From assembly GCA_001586965.3 (NCBI GenBank), contig LUCW03001942.1, positions 1 to 40,000 on the forward strand: DNA of 40,000 bases, in the 5' to 3' direction. The position numbers were made by a program, and so were the translations under genes. How positions within the stretch are numbered: the stretch's first letter is position 1; every line of letters starts with the position of its first letter. Below the pieces are notes generated by a model. It made no database searches. It saw only the letters and a list, made by a program, of their open reading frames with translations, and was not told where the DNA came from. Positions 8,598 through 18,253 of this stretch are shown piece after piece. The stretch comes from Sphaeroforma sirkka. Its lineage: Eukaryota > Opisthokonta > Ichthyosporea > Ichthyophonida.

Positions 8598-9166
8598 ACT
8601 GACCGGAGGCCGTATTTCTACAGCTCAGAGAAGACCAATGAGGAGTACCGCGATCTAAGTACTAAGCCGGCCGAAATAAGCCAGGAGAATGTTCCCTGGG
8701 AAAGTCTACTTCCACGGGACCAGGCACTATTTACTCCAATATCATCACCGGGACATGAGTCTCCCATTTTGGATGGTATTATAGACCCAACCGCTGGGAA
8801 GAATACACCTCCCTCCTTACCTAATTGGGGGAAGGCACATCGCACCCAGCCAAAGTCGACGTGCGAGATTATCGTAACGGATGATCCTAAGATCTTCATT
8901 CCAACACCACGTCTCAGTAACGAGCGTCGTGAAGCGTCGACCATGGACTTTAATATCCACCGAAAGGGAACTAAAGCTTCCCGCATATATGCGAGTGACG
9001 TGGAGTATCCACGGAAGGACCGCAATGCATTACACCAACCCGCCGAAGACTTTCAGTCAACAGAGGTAGATATGCTGAATGCAGAAGTTAACGAACTCAC
9101 AGTTAAGATGGAGCTCGCTCATGACCTGCAAGATCGCCCAGAAATTGATTATTATGCGAAAATAAT
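8598..9166 (+). pseudogene. Element 2 gag, 5' part
   Basis: Open frame with no ATG at its start: an in-frame TAG sits at 8595-8597, inside a TTGATATTTTAG that resembles a 3' splice site. The protein (DRRPYFYSSEKTNEEYRDLS and on) is hydrophilic and Pro-rich, then becomes helical (EVDMLNAEVNELTVKMELAH). It ends where the solo LTR enters after EIDYYAKI. Assigned to gag by position ahead of the protease and by continuity with the frame on the other side of the insertion. Confidence 0.65.
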
Positions 9167-9413
9167 TTTGGTCAGAATACAAGTACTTATATTTATTTGA
9201 TTATTTTAGGTTTATTACAAGTTTTACAGTTTATCAGAATATTCTGATAAACTGGGTCTTAGGGTTTTTCTTGTTTTACAACACATGACTGATGACACAT
9301 TTAAGAGTCAGTCATTTTAGGATTACTGTTTACAATTACTAATAAATGAACAACGTCCCCCTCCCTGAGGAGGAGAACATTGAGATATAGTTACTCGACG
9401 TGTACTTACTACA
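9167..9413 (+). repeat. Solo LTR of the element 1 family inserted in element 2 gag
   Basis: About 247 bp, nearly the reverse complement of 27-272, so its sense strand is plus, opposite to element 1. It is flanked by TAAT on both sides (9163-9166 and 9414-9417), a 4-bp target duplication, the same size as for element 1. It keeps the three hairpin sequences. No internal region is present, so it arose by LTR-LTR recombination of an inserted element. Confidence 0.9.
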
Positions 9414-9417
9414 TAAT

Positions 9418-10453
9418 CAACATCAAGCAGAAGCGAATCGACCAGTTGCTGCAAGCACAACGCGGGCAGGACCAACGCGATCACCAGAAGTATAAGGGCA
9501 TGATAAGTCGACTTAAGTCGAACTGGGACTCAAGTACCCAGAAGCCCGAATTCGTCAATAATCATGACCTCGAGACTCTGACTCGCTCGTTACACGCGTT
9601 TAATGTGATGATGGAGATAAATGACATTGCCCCGCCGCAATGAATATCTGCGTTTATGCAGACATTTAATCCAGAAGGAACCAATTATCGGATCCTTCAG
9701 AAGCATCTCAAAGAGATCGATGAGTGTCGTAACTGGCCAGAAGTATGTTGGCTAGTGACATCCTTATTAAGTAAGGATATGCGCAGTCCAGGACTATGTT
9801 CAATTCTGACACCACCAACAGCGAATACTAGCATCTTGAGCTATATTCTGAAACTCGATGCGGACCTTGTCAGACCTGATATTAAGAGGGATGACAAGCC
9901 ACGCTGGTATGAGTTGTTAGCAATGCATGTATTCTGTATGAACATAGGCAGTAATGATCGAGAGCGCCTTTACCTCGAGCTACGTCGCAAGTATGCGAAC
10001 GAAACGAGAGATAAAGGACAGGAGAAGAAATTTCACCTTACTCGACTGCGCTGGAATCAGTTCTATGAAACTGTTTCCGACACTTATCCCTCTGATCGAG
10101 TAACCTCGAGAGAGAAGGTGGTTCTTAAGAAACCACGTGATCAGATTGATCAAGGGTATGTATCCCGACAGACATCTAACGAACGTCCGAATGTTTGTCC
10201 GCGTGAATCAGCGCAGCACTCACGGCCTAATAAAAGGGTACGTGCTGAGAAGGAAGCACTATACAAGCAAGTTAAGAAGTGTGCCGACGAGAAGTGTGGA
10301 TATGATATGTATCAACTTGCCCCAAACGGTTATTGGAACGGGCGGCACTCAGCTACTTGCAAACACTTTGTTAATAAGTGTGACAAGTGTGAGAAAACCA
10401 ACGGTTAACACGCCAAGACATGTGACCGAAAACCAGATATCAAACTGGAATGA
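9418..10453 (+). pseudogene. Element 2 gag, 3' part with Cys/His-rich end
   Basis: Continues the gag frame after the solo LTR: a Gln-rich helical stretch (KRIDQLLQAQRGQDQRDHQK), a TGA at 9641-9643, then a capsid-like block (NPEGTNYRILQKHLKEIDEC to GSNDRERLYLELRRKY). The C-terminus is basic and holds a Cys/His cluster, KCADEKCGYDMY...HSATCKHF...KCDKCEKTNG, then a TAA (10406-10408) and HAKTC. CxxC followed by H and C resembles a zinc knuckle disrupted by the stop. A further TGA is at 10451. The frame stays the same throughout. Confidence 0.7.
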
Positions 10454-11047
10454 AGGTACTACCGGGTTCAATCTATACAAAGACAATACAACGACTCTTT
10501 AGACGAGCGTGTAATAATCCCTGTATATTGCAACGGAAATAAAGTCCTTGCGTTGATTGATCCTGGTTCAGAAATTTCATGTATATCCGATCGCTTTGCA
10601 TTAATGAAAGATATCGAACGTAGAACACAAACTACTCACCTTATATTAGCTGATGAGAAGACTTCCAAGTGCGATACGATGACTACCGATGTTAAAATCT
10701 CATTAGCCGACCACCGCCACATTACAACCCAAGCTGTGATAGTAAAGATGTCACAGAATTACGACATTATCGTCAGAATGAGTGGTTTACTTACATTAGG
10801 TATAACCGTAACTGGTTTACCGAACAATGTAGATCCATTAAAGGATCAATCAGACGATAATTGTCTGAAACCATATATACCACCATCCGACACAGTCAAG
10901 GAATTAATACCTGACTTTGCGGAAAAGATCATTGATCTAATCTTAGTAAATAAGAAGATTAAGATCACTGACTGGGCTAAGTTCCGTTTTAACGACGGAT
11001 ATGTTAGTTTAGATTTAACCAAGGTAGACTTTACTCAGCTGAAGTGA
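10454..11047 (+). pseudogene. Element 2 protease
   Basis: Retropepsin-like domain starting with VIIPVYCNGNKVLALIDPGS; the active-site triplet reads Asp-Pro-Gly (10559-10567) where retropepsins have Asp-Thr/Ser-Gly. A second hydrophobic motif, NYDIIVRMSGLLTLGI, matches the conserved late motif of the fold. The TGA at 11045 falls where element 1 has Arg (QMRRSARNFVS against QLK, stop, PSRNYVS), so CGA to TGA is the likely change. Confidence 0.8.
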
Positions 11048-11713
11048 CCATCAAGAAACTATGTATCTTGGAGACACGAAGCCGTAGTAAAAGAACAAGT
11101 CGACAAATGGTTAACAGATGGAGTGATAGAAATAAACTATCAATAAACTCCAGTAAACTTGGCATTACTTGCCGTTGATCAACATAACTCTGACGGTTCA
11201 TTTAAGAAGGTCAGAGTATGTTTAGATATGAGTTCAATAAATAAATTATTGCCAACTCATAGCTTTCATTTACCTCGTATAAACGAGTTGTTAAGAAGAA
11301 TGGAAGGTACTACAGTATTTACAACTATAGACCTAACACAAGGATACCACCAAATGAAGGTATATGAACCCCACCGTAAATACTTCAGTTTTACATGGAA
11401 GGGCAAACAATATCGCTTTAAGGGCGCACCTTTTGGGTTACACTCCCTATCAGCATTCTTCCAACAAGTAATGGAGGAAATGTTTGCAGACATGCCTAAC
11501 GTGCAAGTCTACATAGATGACATAGTCATCTTCTCAAAGACTAAAGTCGAACACAAAGCATTAGTCAGACGAGTACTACAAAGATTAAATGAACAGAACT
11601 TCAAAATTAATGAGAAGAAATGTCATTTTGCTATGAGTGAGATTCAACTCCTAGGGGATAGAATCTCAGGGGAAGGTATTAAAATCGACCCCGGAAAGGT
11701 AGAACATCTCTGA
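11048..11713 (+). pseudogene. Element 2 reverse transcriptase
   Basis: The motifs are in order: EQVDKWLTDGVIE, a TAA at 11144 (CAA expected), PVNLALLAVDQHN, VRVCLDMSSINKLLP, TIDLTQGYHQMKVYEPHRKY, FKGAPFGLHSLSAFFQQVM, the catalytic YIDD (11510-11521) and KINEKKCHFAMSEIQLLGDR. From 11159 to 11713 it is open. The TGA at 11711 again sits where Arg is common (VEHL, stop, DWRTP). All catalytic residues are intact, so loss of function comes from the stops. Confidence 0.92.
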
Positions 11714-12168
11714 GATTGGAGAACTCCAACAACCGGGAGAGATGTAAATAGCATGTGTGGATTCGTAAACTTCTTTTCAGATGGCGTTCCACACTTAGCA
11801 GATTACTTAAAACCTTTTGGACACTTAAGATATCACAAAGGTAAGTTAGGGGAGCTATGGACAAAAGAGTGTGATGAGGCATTTAAGACCTTCAAGCACG
11901 CAGTACAACAAGCACCTGTGGTTCAAGGACCAGTTGATGGCGTGCCGTTTGAAATAGCAACGGACGCATCAGACCTAGCACTATGAGGATTATTGTATCA
12001 GGTTATAGATAATAAACCTAGATACATACAATTCTTTAGCCGTGCTATGAATGCATCACAGTTGAAATATCCAACTGTTAAACAAGAATTATTAGCTATA
12101 GTAACAGCTATGACACACTTTAGAGATTACCTCTATGGAACAGCTGTGATCAAAAGTCTCTTCAATAC
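11714..12168 (+). pseudogene. Element 2 RT connection and RNase H
   Basis: DWRTPTTGRDVNSMCGFVNF and the LKPF block are the connection region. RNase H motifs follow: ATDASDLAL, a TGA at 11984, then GLLYQV, FFSRAMNASQLKYPTVKQEL and TAMTHFRDYLYGTA. Near 12145 a small deletion removes the start of the TDH motif and shifts the frame; the text resumes as DQKSLQYMKEMK in the next frame. Confidence 0.87.
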
Positions 12169-13500
12169 ATGAAAGAGATGAAGCCGGACTCTCAATTATT
12201 GAGCAGATGGCATGATACAATATCAAAATTTCACTTTGATATAAAACATTTACCAGGCATACATAATCACTTACCGAATATGTTGTCCAGGTTTGTACCA
12301 GACTTTAATAAGTCAGTCCGCGAACTCTTAGCCACTGATTGGAAATGTAATCCAAGATGGTTTGAGTTAGCACACAAGACATTCGGCCCACATACTATAG
12401 ATATGTTCGCCGCGCATCATAACGCGCAATTAAAAGATTATAGGACGTTAAATCACCCTCTAGGAGATGCCTTTCAATTGGATCTCTCCAAACATAACGC
12501 GTGGGCTAATCCACCGTGGCAGTTAATTGCCCAATTGTTAAACTACGTTCAGATACATAAAGCTACCTTAACGTTGTGTTGTCCCCTACGGAAATTAGAT
12601 CCGTGGCTCAATAAATTAATAAGCATGATACAATGCGAGCCAATATATTTAGATAGGGAAGTAGATACCTTCCTCTATCAGGGTACCCGAGCAGTCCAAA
12701 AGACGCCCTGGAGACATACTATAATATGTCGTATAGGTCCTATAGGTACAAGCTCATGGACCCCTTCTGCGACCTTCCTTAACAAGGTCAAAGAATCAGA
12801 GATTCCACTCTCTACCAAATTGAACGCTAACCAGTTCAAAGACAACACAACACTTGAAGTTTGTGCACAAGATATACAATCTACTACTGACTATACTGTT
12901 AAGAAGCGTCAGTCTCTAGCTAGGACTTTATTTAATAACATGTCCAAGCCCGAAGTCTCTAAGACACTCTTTCTAAAGGGACTCATGAACGAGAACCCTG
13001 ATTTACATGCACACATATTACGACTAATAAACAAGTCAGGTGTAGCATATGTATATGAACGCACTAAAGATGCGCATACAAAAGGAAGAGAGGAGTCTGT
13101 GAACACAACAGACGTAGAGAACACGCAAGTGGATTCTCAACACCCTACCTTTATACTGGAAGATCAGAATGATGATAACATTCTTTCTTGGCTGATGCAA
13201 AATCATAAGCTGAAGCACCAGAACGTAGTAGAAGCACTTAAAGATGCTAAACGAAATGGGATATCGCATCCCAAGTTGGCAACTTTAGTTGACAAAGTAC
13301 ATCAGTCATGCATAGACTGTGATCTCAATCAGATCAAGCGCTATGGGTTCGCACCGCTTAAGAGTGTGACCGAAGATGTTCCATGGCGCAGGGTCATCAT
13401 TGATCTGGTTGACCTGCCTACGTCCGAGCACACAGGCGACCGTTACGTATGCCACTTCTTTGATGTGGCGTCACGGTTTAACTTACTTTACCCCCCTTAA
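12169..13500 (+). CDS. Element 2 RNase H end, Dam-like methyltransferase-like domain, integrase zinc finger and core start
   Basis: A 443-codon uninterrupted frame. It opens with the end of RNase H (LLSRWHDTISKFHFDIKHLP, NHLPNMLSRF). Codons for about 12340-12740 form a complete Dam-like domain: RWFELAHKTFGPHTIDMFAA, HHNAQLKDYRTLN, GDAFQLDLSKHNAWANPPWQ (NPPW at 12508-12519), ATLTLCCPLRKLDPWLNKL and KTPWRHTIICRIG. Phage-type Dam enzymes have the same order, with (D/N)PP(Y/F/W) as the catalytic loop. After a spacer comes the HHCC zinc finger of integrase (NHKLKH...SCIDCD, 13200-13325) and the first catalytic Asp (RRVIIDLVDLP). An extra C in a C run near 13490 ends the frame. Confidence 0.9.
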   Translation: MKEMKPDSQLLSRWHDTISKFHFDIKHLPGIHNHLPNMLSRFVPDFNKSVRELLATDWKCNPRWFELAHKTFGPHTIDMFAAHHNAQLKDYRTLNHPLGDAFQLDLSKHNAWANPPWQLIAQLLNYVQIHKATLTLCCPLRKLDPWLNKLISMIQCEPIYLDREVDTFLYQGTRAVQKTPWRHTIICRIGPIGTSSWTPSATFLNKVKESEIPLSTKLNANQFKDNTTLEVCAQDIQSTTDYTVKKRQSLARTLFNNMSKPEVSKTLFLKGLMNENPDLHAHILRLINKSGVAYVYERTKDAHTKGREESVNTTDVENTQVDSQHPTFILEDQNDDNILSWLMQNHKLKHQNVVEALKDAKRNGISHPKLATLVDKVHQSCIDCDLNQIKRYGFAPLKSVTEDVPWRRVIIDLVDLPTSEHTGDRYVCHFFDVASRFNLLYPP

Positions 13501-14608
13501 GGATAAAAGTACGCAGACCGTGGCAGAATTATGTTGCCAAGTCTTTGCTGACCACGGGTGGCCAGGTATTATGTGCTCTGATAACGGTAGCGAGCTCTGT
13601 GATGACGTTATGGAATCATTAGTACTCGTATCAGGCATGTGCCATAAGAGAGGTGTGCCATATAAACCGCAAACGTAAGGCGCAAATGAAACGCGCCATA
13701 GAAGACTTAAGTTCTTCTTACGCACTGCATTAACGGATGATGCAGATGATTGGCCGTACCATCTTAAATGGGTACAAACACAAATGAACGAGTGTACTGA
13801 TCCGGTTACAGGAACTACACCCGCTCACTATTTTCGTGGCAGATATAGTGAGTTACAAATACCCTATAACAAGGATGAACTTGATCGCCATGAGTTACCA
13901 TGGTTAGAAAAGATACAACGTATACATAACGTTGTATACCCTTGCTTGCGAGAAACACGTAATATAGTCTTATTAAAAAGGCAAAATAGATGGAACAATA
14001 CCAAGAAGATAGCAGAGTATCAGGTTGGTGACAGAGTCAACATCCGTCAACGCAACTCTGATGCTACTGTATTAACATCTAAATGGATAGGTCCATATAT
14101 AATCTCAGTAGCAGACACTAAAAGCGGAACGTATGAGGTTAATAACCCCGATGGTTCTAGTGCGCTTAATATAGGCACAAGTCGTATTTCGACTACTGAG
14201 ATTATACTCGCAAGAAGACACGACTCTAATGCCCCTCTTGATCGTTCTGAATTTAAGGACATAATATGGAGAACGGATAAGGGAGGTTACACATATTATC
14301 GTACACGCTTTATAGACGGTACGATCGCTGAGTTAACTTCAGACGCTTTTGACAATCAAGACTATTTAAAAGCCTTTAATAGAAAATGGCGTAAACGCCC
14401 ACATAAGTCACAAGCTGATAAAGACAGCATGTTCCCAACATCTGAAGGTACGGAAGTTAAAACTTACCCACCTACAGCATTTATCCCGAGCTTTACTGCT
14501 CATCCTTCATACGTCCCAAAGACCCTGAAACGTAAGAAACGTCCAGTCGACTACCACGGACTTACTGGACCTAAGCCCAAAACTCACAGGGTAACCGAGA
14601 ACGCTTAA
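13376..14608 (+). pseudogene. Element 2 integrase core and chromodomain-like C-terminus
   Basis: After the shift near 13490 the core continues: PLKDKSTQTVAELCCQ, the second Asp in CSDNGSEL (about 13580), PYKPQT, then a TAA at 13676-13678 exactly where Gln is expected (PQTQGA pattern), and ANETRHRRLK with the catalytic Glu. From 13784 it is open to 14608. It holds a GPY-like segment (WIGPYIISVADTKSGTYEVN) and, at about 14255-14390, a divergent chromodomain-like block (DIIWRTDKGGYTYYRTRFID, DAFDNQDYLKAFNRKW). The basic tail ends at TAA 14606-14608. Confidence 0.85.
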
Positions 14609-14732
14609 CTTCTCCGCCTGGGAGATATTAACTATATGTTATGCTACTTAATGTTTTCGACCCGTTTTTCCGTTCTCGCTTTGCAAATCAAAATCAGCTT
14701 GAGTGAGCAACTAGCCACTCTTGGATTTCAAA

Positions 14733-14760
14733 GCTGGGTGGGGGCTGTATAATAGCCGGG
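14733..14760 (+). other. Probable polypurine tract and start of element 2 3' LTR
   Basis: GGGTGGGGGC at 14736-14745 is followed by TGTATAATAGCC, so an LTR beginning TG at 14746 is likely. The matching 5' LTR is not in the window, and I could not fix the LTR's end. Confidence 0.45.
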
Positions 14761-15610
14761 CCTCCACATTAGACTCTTATGTTAATAAACGTACTCTTAA
14801 GCAGTACGTAAATTATAAACGTACTATTAAAAGCACGAGTATTAAATGGTTTTTAACGGTTCTATTTACAAGTACCTTTTCCATTTTACAAATTAGATAT
14901 TTCGGCCCCGACCCATTAAAAAAGGACTGTGAACAAGGCCAAAGAGTATATTTGGAGTAGGTCTAATAAGAGACCTAGATAAACACACCAAAATATACAT
15001 CTGAATACTTCGGTAGCGAGATGGCTCAACCGAACATAGGTTTCTAGAGACCCTTAATGGTTACCTAGTTTGACCTCCGCTCAGCCAACCAGATGTGCCA
15101 GTCTGATGATGGCAAGTCGGTAATTCTTGATAAGTGGCCAGTTATTGGTTAAGACAAAAACTAAGGACATCAAGAGTTTTTTTCTTTTTTTTCTTTTTTT
15201 CTTCTAAAGATAGGATTTTACCAGTTTTAGTAATTCGTGCGACGAAACAAGTAATACTAGTTTCGACGATAACGATAACGAAAACATAAATAAAATCCCT
15301 TCGGCGAAATCAGTACTGGGAGGATGATATATAGGCAATGTCTCAGCCTTACAATCCCCCAGAGTATTGCTGATTTCTATGAGGCATACCTAACTTTATT
15401 ACCAGACTAAAATTCGTATACTTAAAAAACTTATCAAAAGACTTTAAGATTTTATTGCGTTTTGTAGCTCTAAGATGTTTATACCGCCTTAAGAGACCGA
15501 TATTTACAGTGTCCCAATCGGACACCAAGACGTATCTGCCTCCTGAAGAGCCAACGACGGAAGTGACCGAATATCACTCTCATGAGAAAATTCGGTAGAA
15601 GGGAGCGCAT
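14761..15610. other. Non-coding stretch, probably element 2 LTR remnant and flank
   Basis: No ORF with recognisable content. It contains a T-rich run at 15178-15203. The text AGCGAGATGGCTCAACCG at 15014 superficially resembles a tRNA 5' half but has no matching acceptor stem or T arm. Confidence 0.4.
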
Positions 15611-16060
15611 TTACCGGGTCTCCAGCATCAGTCCCGAAACCTCATCATCCTCAGAAACAGGTAGCCCAGGCTGAACCTCATCCGCACCACCAGGCGGGTC
15701 CGCAGCACGCATCGGCCCGTCATCCACCTCCCGTAACGCCATGTGCTCTACCAAACTGGTCCGTAACGCCTCCTCCTGGGCCTCATTTTCTCGCTCGAGC
15801 AGATTACTCTCTTCGCACAATTGGTCCCGAATCATGGCACCAGAAGGCTCATCAACTGGCATCACTTGTTGAGCCCATGCCAGATCCGGCGACTCTAACG
15901 GCCAGGTAAATGACACTCGTCGCTCCACAGGCCACAACGCTTCATACACCTCAGTCGCATGCAGGTGTGAAGGACAATTCTCACGTTGAACGGTCCCGAA
16001 AGGTAGGAAATCTCTGCATAAACACAACTCATGATCTCCAATTTCCGTCCGGCCCGACAT
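15611..16060 (-). pseudogene. Element 3 frame downstream of RNase H, acidic
   Basis: A 149-codon frame whose ATG is internal to the retroelement. It partly overlaps the RNase H frame: its first residues (DFLPFGTVQRENCPSHLHAT) look like the natural continuation of the RNase H end after a frameshift near 15990. The rest is Glu/Asp/Leu-rich with no motif I recognise. Confidence 0.4.
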
Positions 16061-16590
16061 TTTTTAATGTTTGTCGTTTCGGGAGGGAACGGTTTACCCT
16101 TCAATACTGTCTCCAAGGGTTTATGATCACTATGGATCTGCAGGGGCAACCAGGAACGCATCGCCATGAAAGCAATCTTATGAAGTACAAACTCTGTAGC
16201 TGACAGTTTCAAATCCAACACATGGCAGTCACCCATGGAAGGAGGCAGCTTCGAAGAATAAAATCCTACGCAGAAGAGATAGTTCATATCATACACGGCC
16301 ATGTCATGTCTTTCATCCCAAACAGTTGCGTGCATAGCCAACTGTTTATCCATAAGCTCCAGAGAAAACTTCCGGCCCTTCGTCACTCGTGTAGATTGAG
16401 TCTTCCACCGCAGTAAGGATTCAGTTAAAGGGACACCCTTCTCTTCCAAATACGTCACCAAAGTATCCTGGGCTACCGCCCTGAGCACGCAACGCCTCCG
16501 TAGGTGTCTTTCTAGCGAATCGCTGGTGATCGACCTAAGCTTTCCATCCTGCAATCGTCTTTTCCATCCGCAAAACCACTTTAGGCGCAC
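15895..16590 (-). pseudogene. Element 3 RNase H region
   Basis: Recognisable blocks: VGFYSSKLPPSMGDCHVLDL, LSATEFVLHKIAFM (the catalytic Glu helix), IHSDHKPLETVLKGKP (third acidic motif, about 16110) and ISYLSGPFN (start of the closing motif). The N-terminal part is basic and does not align clearly. This sits directly after the RT as in gypsy elements. Confidence 0.72.
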
Positions 16591-16652
16591 GGCACATTAT
16601 GACCGCACCCCCAATGGCTATATCACACGCGTCCAAATATTCGTGCAGTTCT

Positions 16653-17585
16653 TCATGCTGCTCCGGCGAATACAGATGTATACCATTCGAGAGAAGACTC
16701 TAAATTGATGTCAAACATGGCTCCTATACAAGTCTGATTGGTCAACGGCACCAAAGACGCGCTCAGTCCGGGAATGCTGCCTGACCACCACGCCATCATG
16801 CATTCAAAAGCAATCAACTGATCCCTGTCGGCGGGAAGACCAATACCAGCGATGCCTTGCATCCACTCTTCGTCAATAATAACAAACTCATCATACCACA
16901 GCCGACAATTGAATGACTTCAGAAAACGCTTGGCACCGCGATGTGCGTCTTCAAAGCGTTGGACTTCCACCCCGAATATGCTGTTGCATTGAACAACTGC
17001 AAAAGCGACCGCCAATGCGCTCTATCTGCTTTCAACTCCACCGGTGACATACGTTGTGTATCGGGCGACACACCAACGTGAGTAAGAACTTCTACTAACC
17101 GCAGTAACGGACGATGCTGATACGGCACTCCAAACTAAGACAGCTGATCGACACCCAACGGCACTCGACTCGGAGCACCATCAGTAGGTAATACTGACAA
17201 CTGGTCCCAAGGCTGCAGTAACACTCCACCTGCAGCAGTAGTTAATGGCTCCGAACTCGCCTCATCGACCAATTTCTGCGTGCACGTAGCACCATCATCC
17301 ACAAAGGAAATGATACCTTCGACATCCCGAAAGTTATCTCGTTACTCTGTGTATACTGAGCTGGAACCACCGCGAGACCGAACCCTGCACCGATACTTTC
17401 GTAGACCTGATCGTACCTGACAGGAACCGCGTCTTGTGACGATCTTCCTCAGCTATTGTACACTGATTAAAGCCATAAGTGTTGTTAGTGATTGTACAAA
17501 TGTGGCGTCGCAGATTCTCTTCACTGGGCATATTAGTCTGGTCACAAATTCTCCACTTACTTAAACCAACATAGGCTTGACACAT
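16653..17585 (-). pseudogene. Element 3 reverse transcriptase, frameshifted
   Basis: The palm motifs lie in several minus frames: GFNQCTIAEEDRHKTRF (17463-17474 encodes GFNQ), GFGLAVVPAQYTQ (about 17340), and the catalytic FVDD (17294-17305). The connection text (THVGVSPDTQRMSPVELKAD, then DEEWMQGIAGIGLPADRDQL) follows in other frames. Reading it as one protein needs at least four frame changes. Confidence 0.72.
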
Positions 17586-17668
17586 CCCTCTTCAGACGGA
17601 ACCCCAATGTCAGCAGCCAGATTATTCAGGTGAGAATAATCTTACATAGATACAGGTATATCCTCCTC

Positions 17669-18130
17669 CTAAAAAAGAAAGATTTGAATGTTATTGGTCT
17701 CCGGTGTCTTGTAGATAAGAGAAAACACCGGAGTAGGTAGACCTTTCGCCGTCAGACAGAATGAGGGTCGGATATGAGCCGTATCCCACACCGTCTTCAG
17801 CAAATTATCGCGCTGAGCGAAGAAACTGAAGATAGAATCCTTCTCCAACGGAACTTTGTCTACGACATGAAATATGATCTTGCCCGAGACAAACGGACTC
17901 ACCTGCTGAGTATGAATAATATAAACGAAAATAGTAACTAATGCCTCGACACCAAACTCAGGGGACAAGTTCAAAGAGCCATTGTAGGCCTCGAGAACCT
18001 CCCTAGGAATGGGGATCCGTTGAAGACCTTCGGCATCCACAATGGAACGGTGAAACATGGACGGAAACAAACTAGAGTCACAGAAGAGCTGTACTTGCGT
18101 CCCCCCAATATGTGCAGCTACAGTGAGCCC
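17669..18130 (-). pseudogene. Element 3 protease-like domain
   Basis: Begins VAAHIGGTQVQLFCDSSLF near 18110: CDSS occupies the place of the retropepsin Asp-Ser/Thr-Gly, with Gly replaced by Ser. A DNLL motif (RDNLLKTVWD, about 17800) matches the late conserved motif of retroelement proteases. The frame is open to 17669. Assigned by position between gag and RT. Confidence 0.5.
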
Positions 18131-18214
18131 TGCACTGGCCAGTCAATTTGCGCTTGAAGCGCTGGCATCAGAACTAAGAACTGCTGCCACGGGCGTGTTC
18201 TTGATATTTTGAGG

Positions 18215-18253
18215 TCAATCCGCCCGAAAATGTGGGCCACCACATAGATGACA
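18215..18253 (-). pseudogene. Element 3 gag zinc knuckle, last Cys replaced by stop
   Basis: The minus strand reads Cys-His-Leu-Cys-Gly-Gly-Pro-His-Phe-Arg-Ala-Asp-TGA, a CX2CX3HX4 pattern in which the final Cys (TGC/TGT) has become TGA at 18215-18217. This marks the end of gag, directly upstream of the protease. Confidence 0.6.

Larger units (their letters stand above)
8535..14760 (+). mobile_element. Element 2: decayed Ty3/gypsy element with Dam-like domain and chromodomain
   Basis: Gag-pol lies on the plus strand with the same domain order as element 1, but it is a clearly different family: the proteins align only by motif and codon use is more AT-rich in pol. If the solo LTR (9167-9413 plus its 4-bp duplication, 251 bp) is removed, gag through RNase H reads in one frame from 8598 to about 12145. 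That frame is interrupted only by stop codons at 9641, 10406, 10451, 11045, 11144, 11711 and 11984. Frameshifts occur near 12145 and 13490, and another stop is at 13676. The 5' end is missing or lies left of the window, because element 1 sits at position 8534. The 3' LTR probably starts at 14746. Confidence 0.88.

Noticed and set aside
9167..9413. This LTR as the 5' LTR of element 2
   Set aside because: It interrupts gag, has its own TAAT duplication and belongs to the element 1 family.
9641..11986. TGA read as Trp (variant genetic code)
   Set aside because: At 11045 and 11711 the aligned residue is Arg-like, not Trp, TAA stops also occur, and the kinase exons use TGG for Trp.
15010..15090. 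tRNA-like sequence AGCGAGATGGCTCAACCG
   Set aside because: No pairing acceptor stem and no T-arm B-box consensus downstream.
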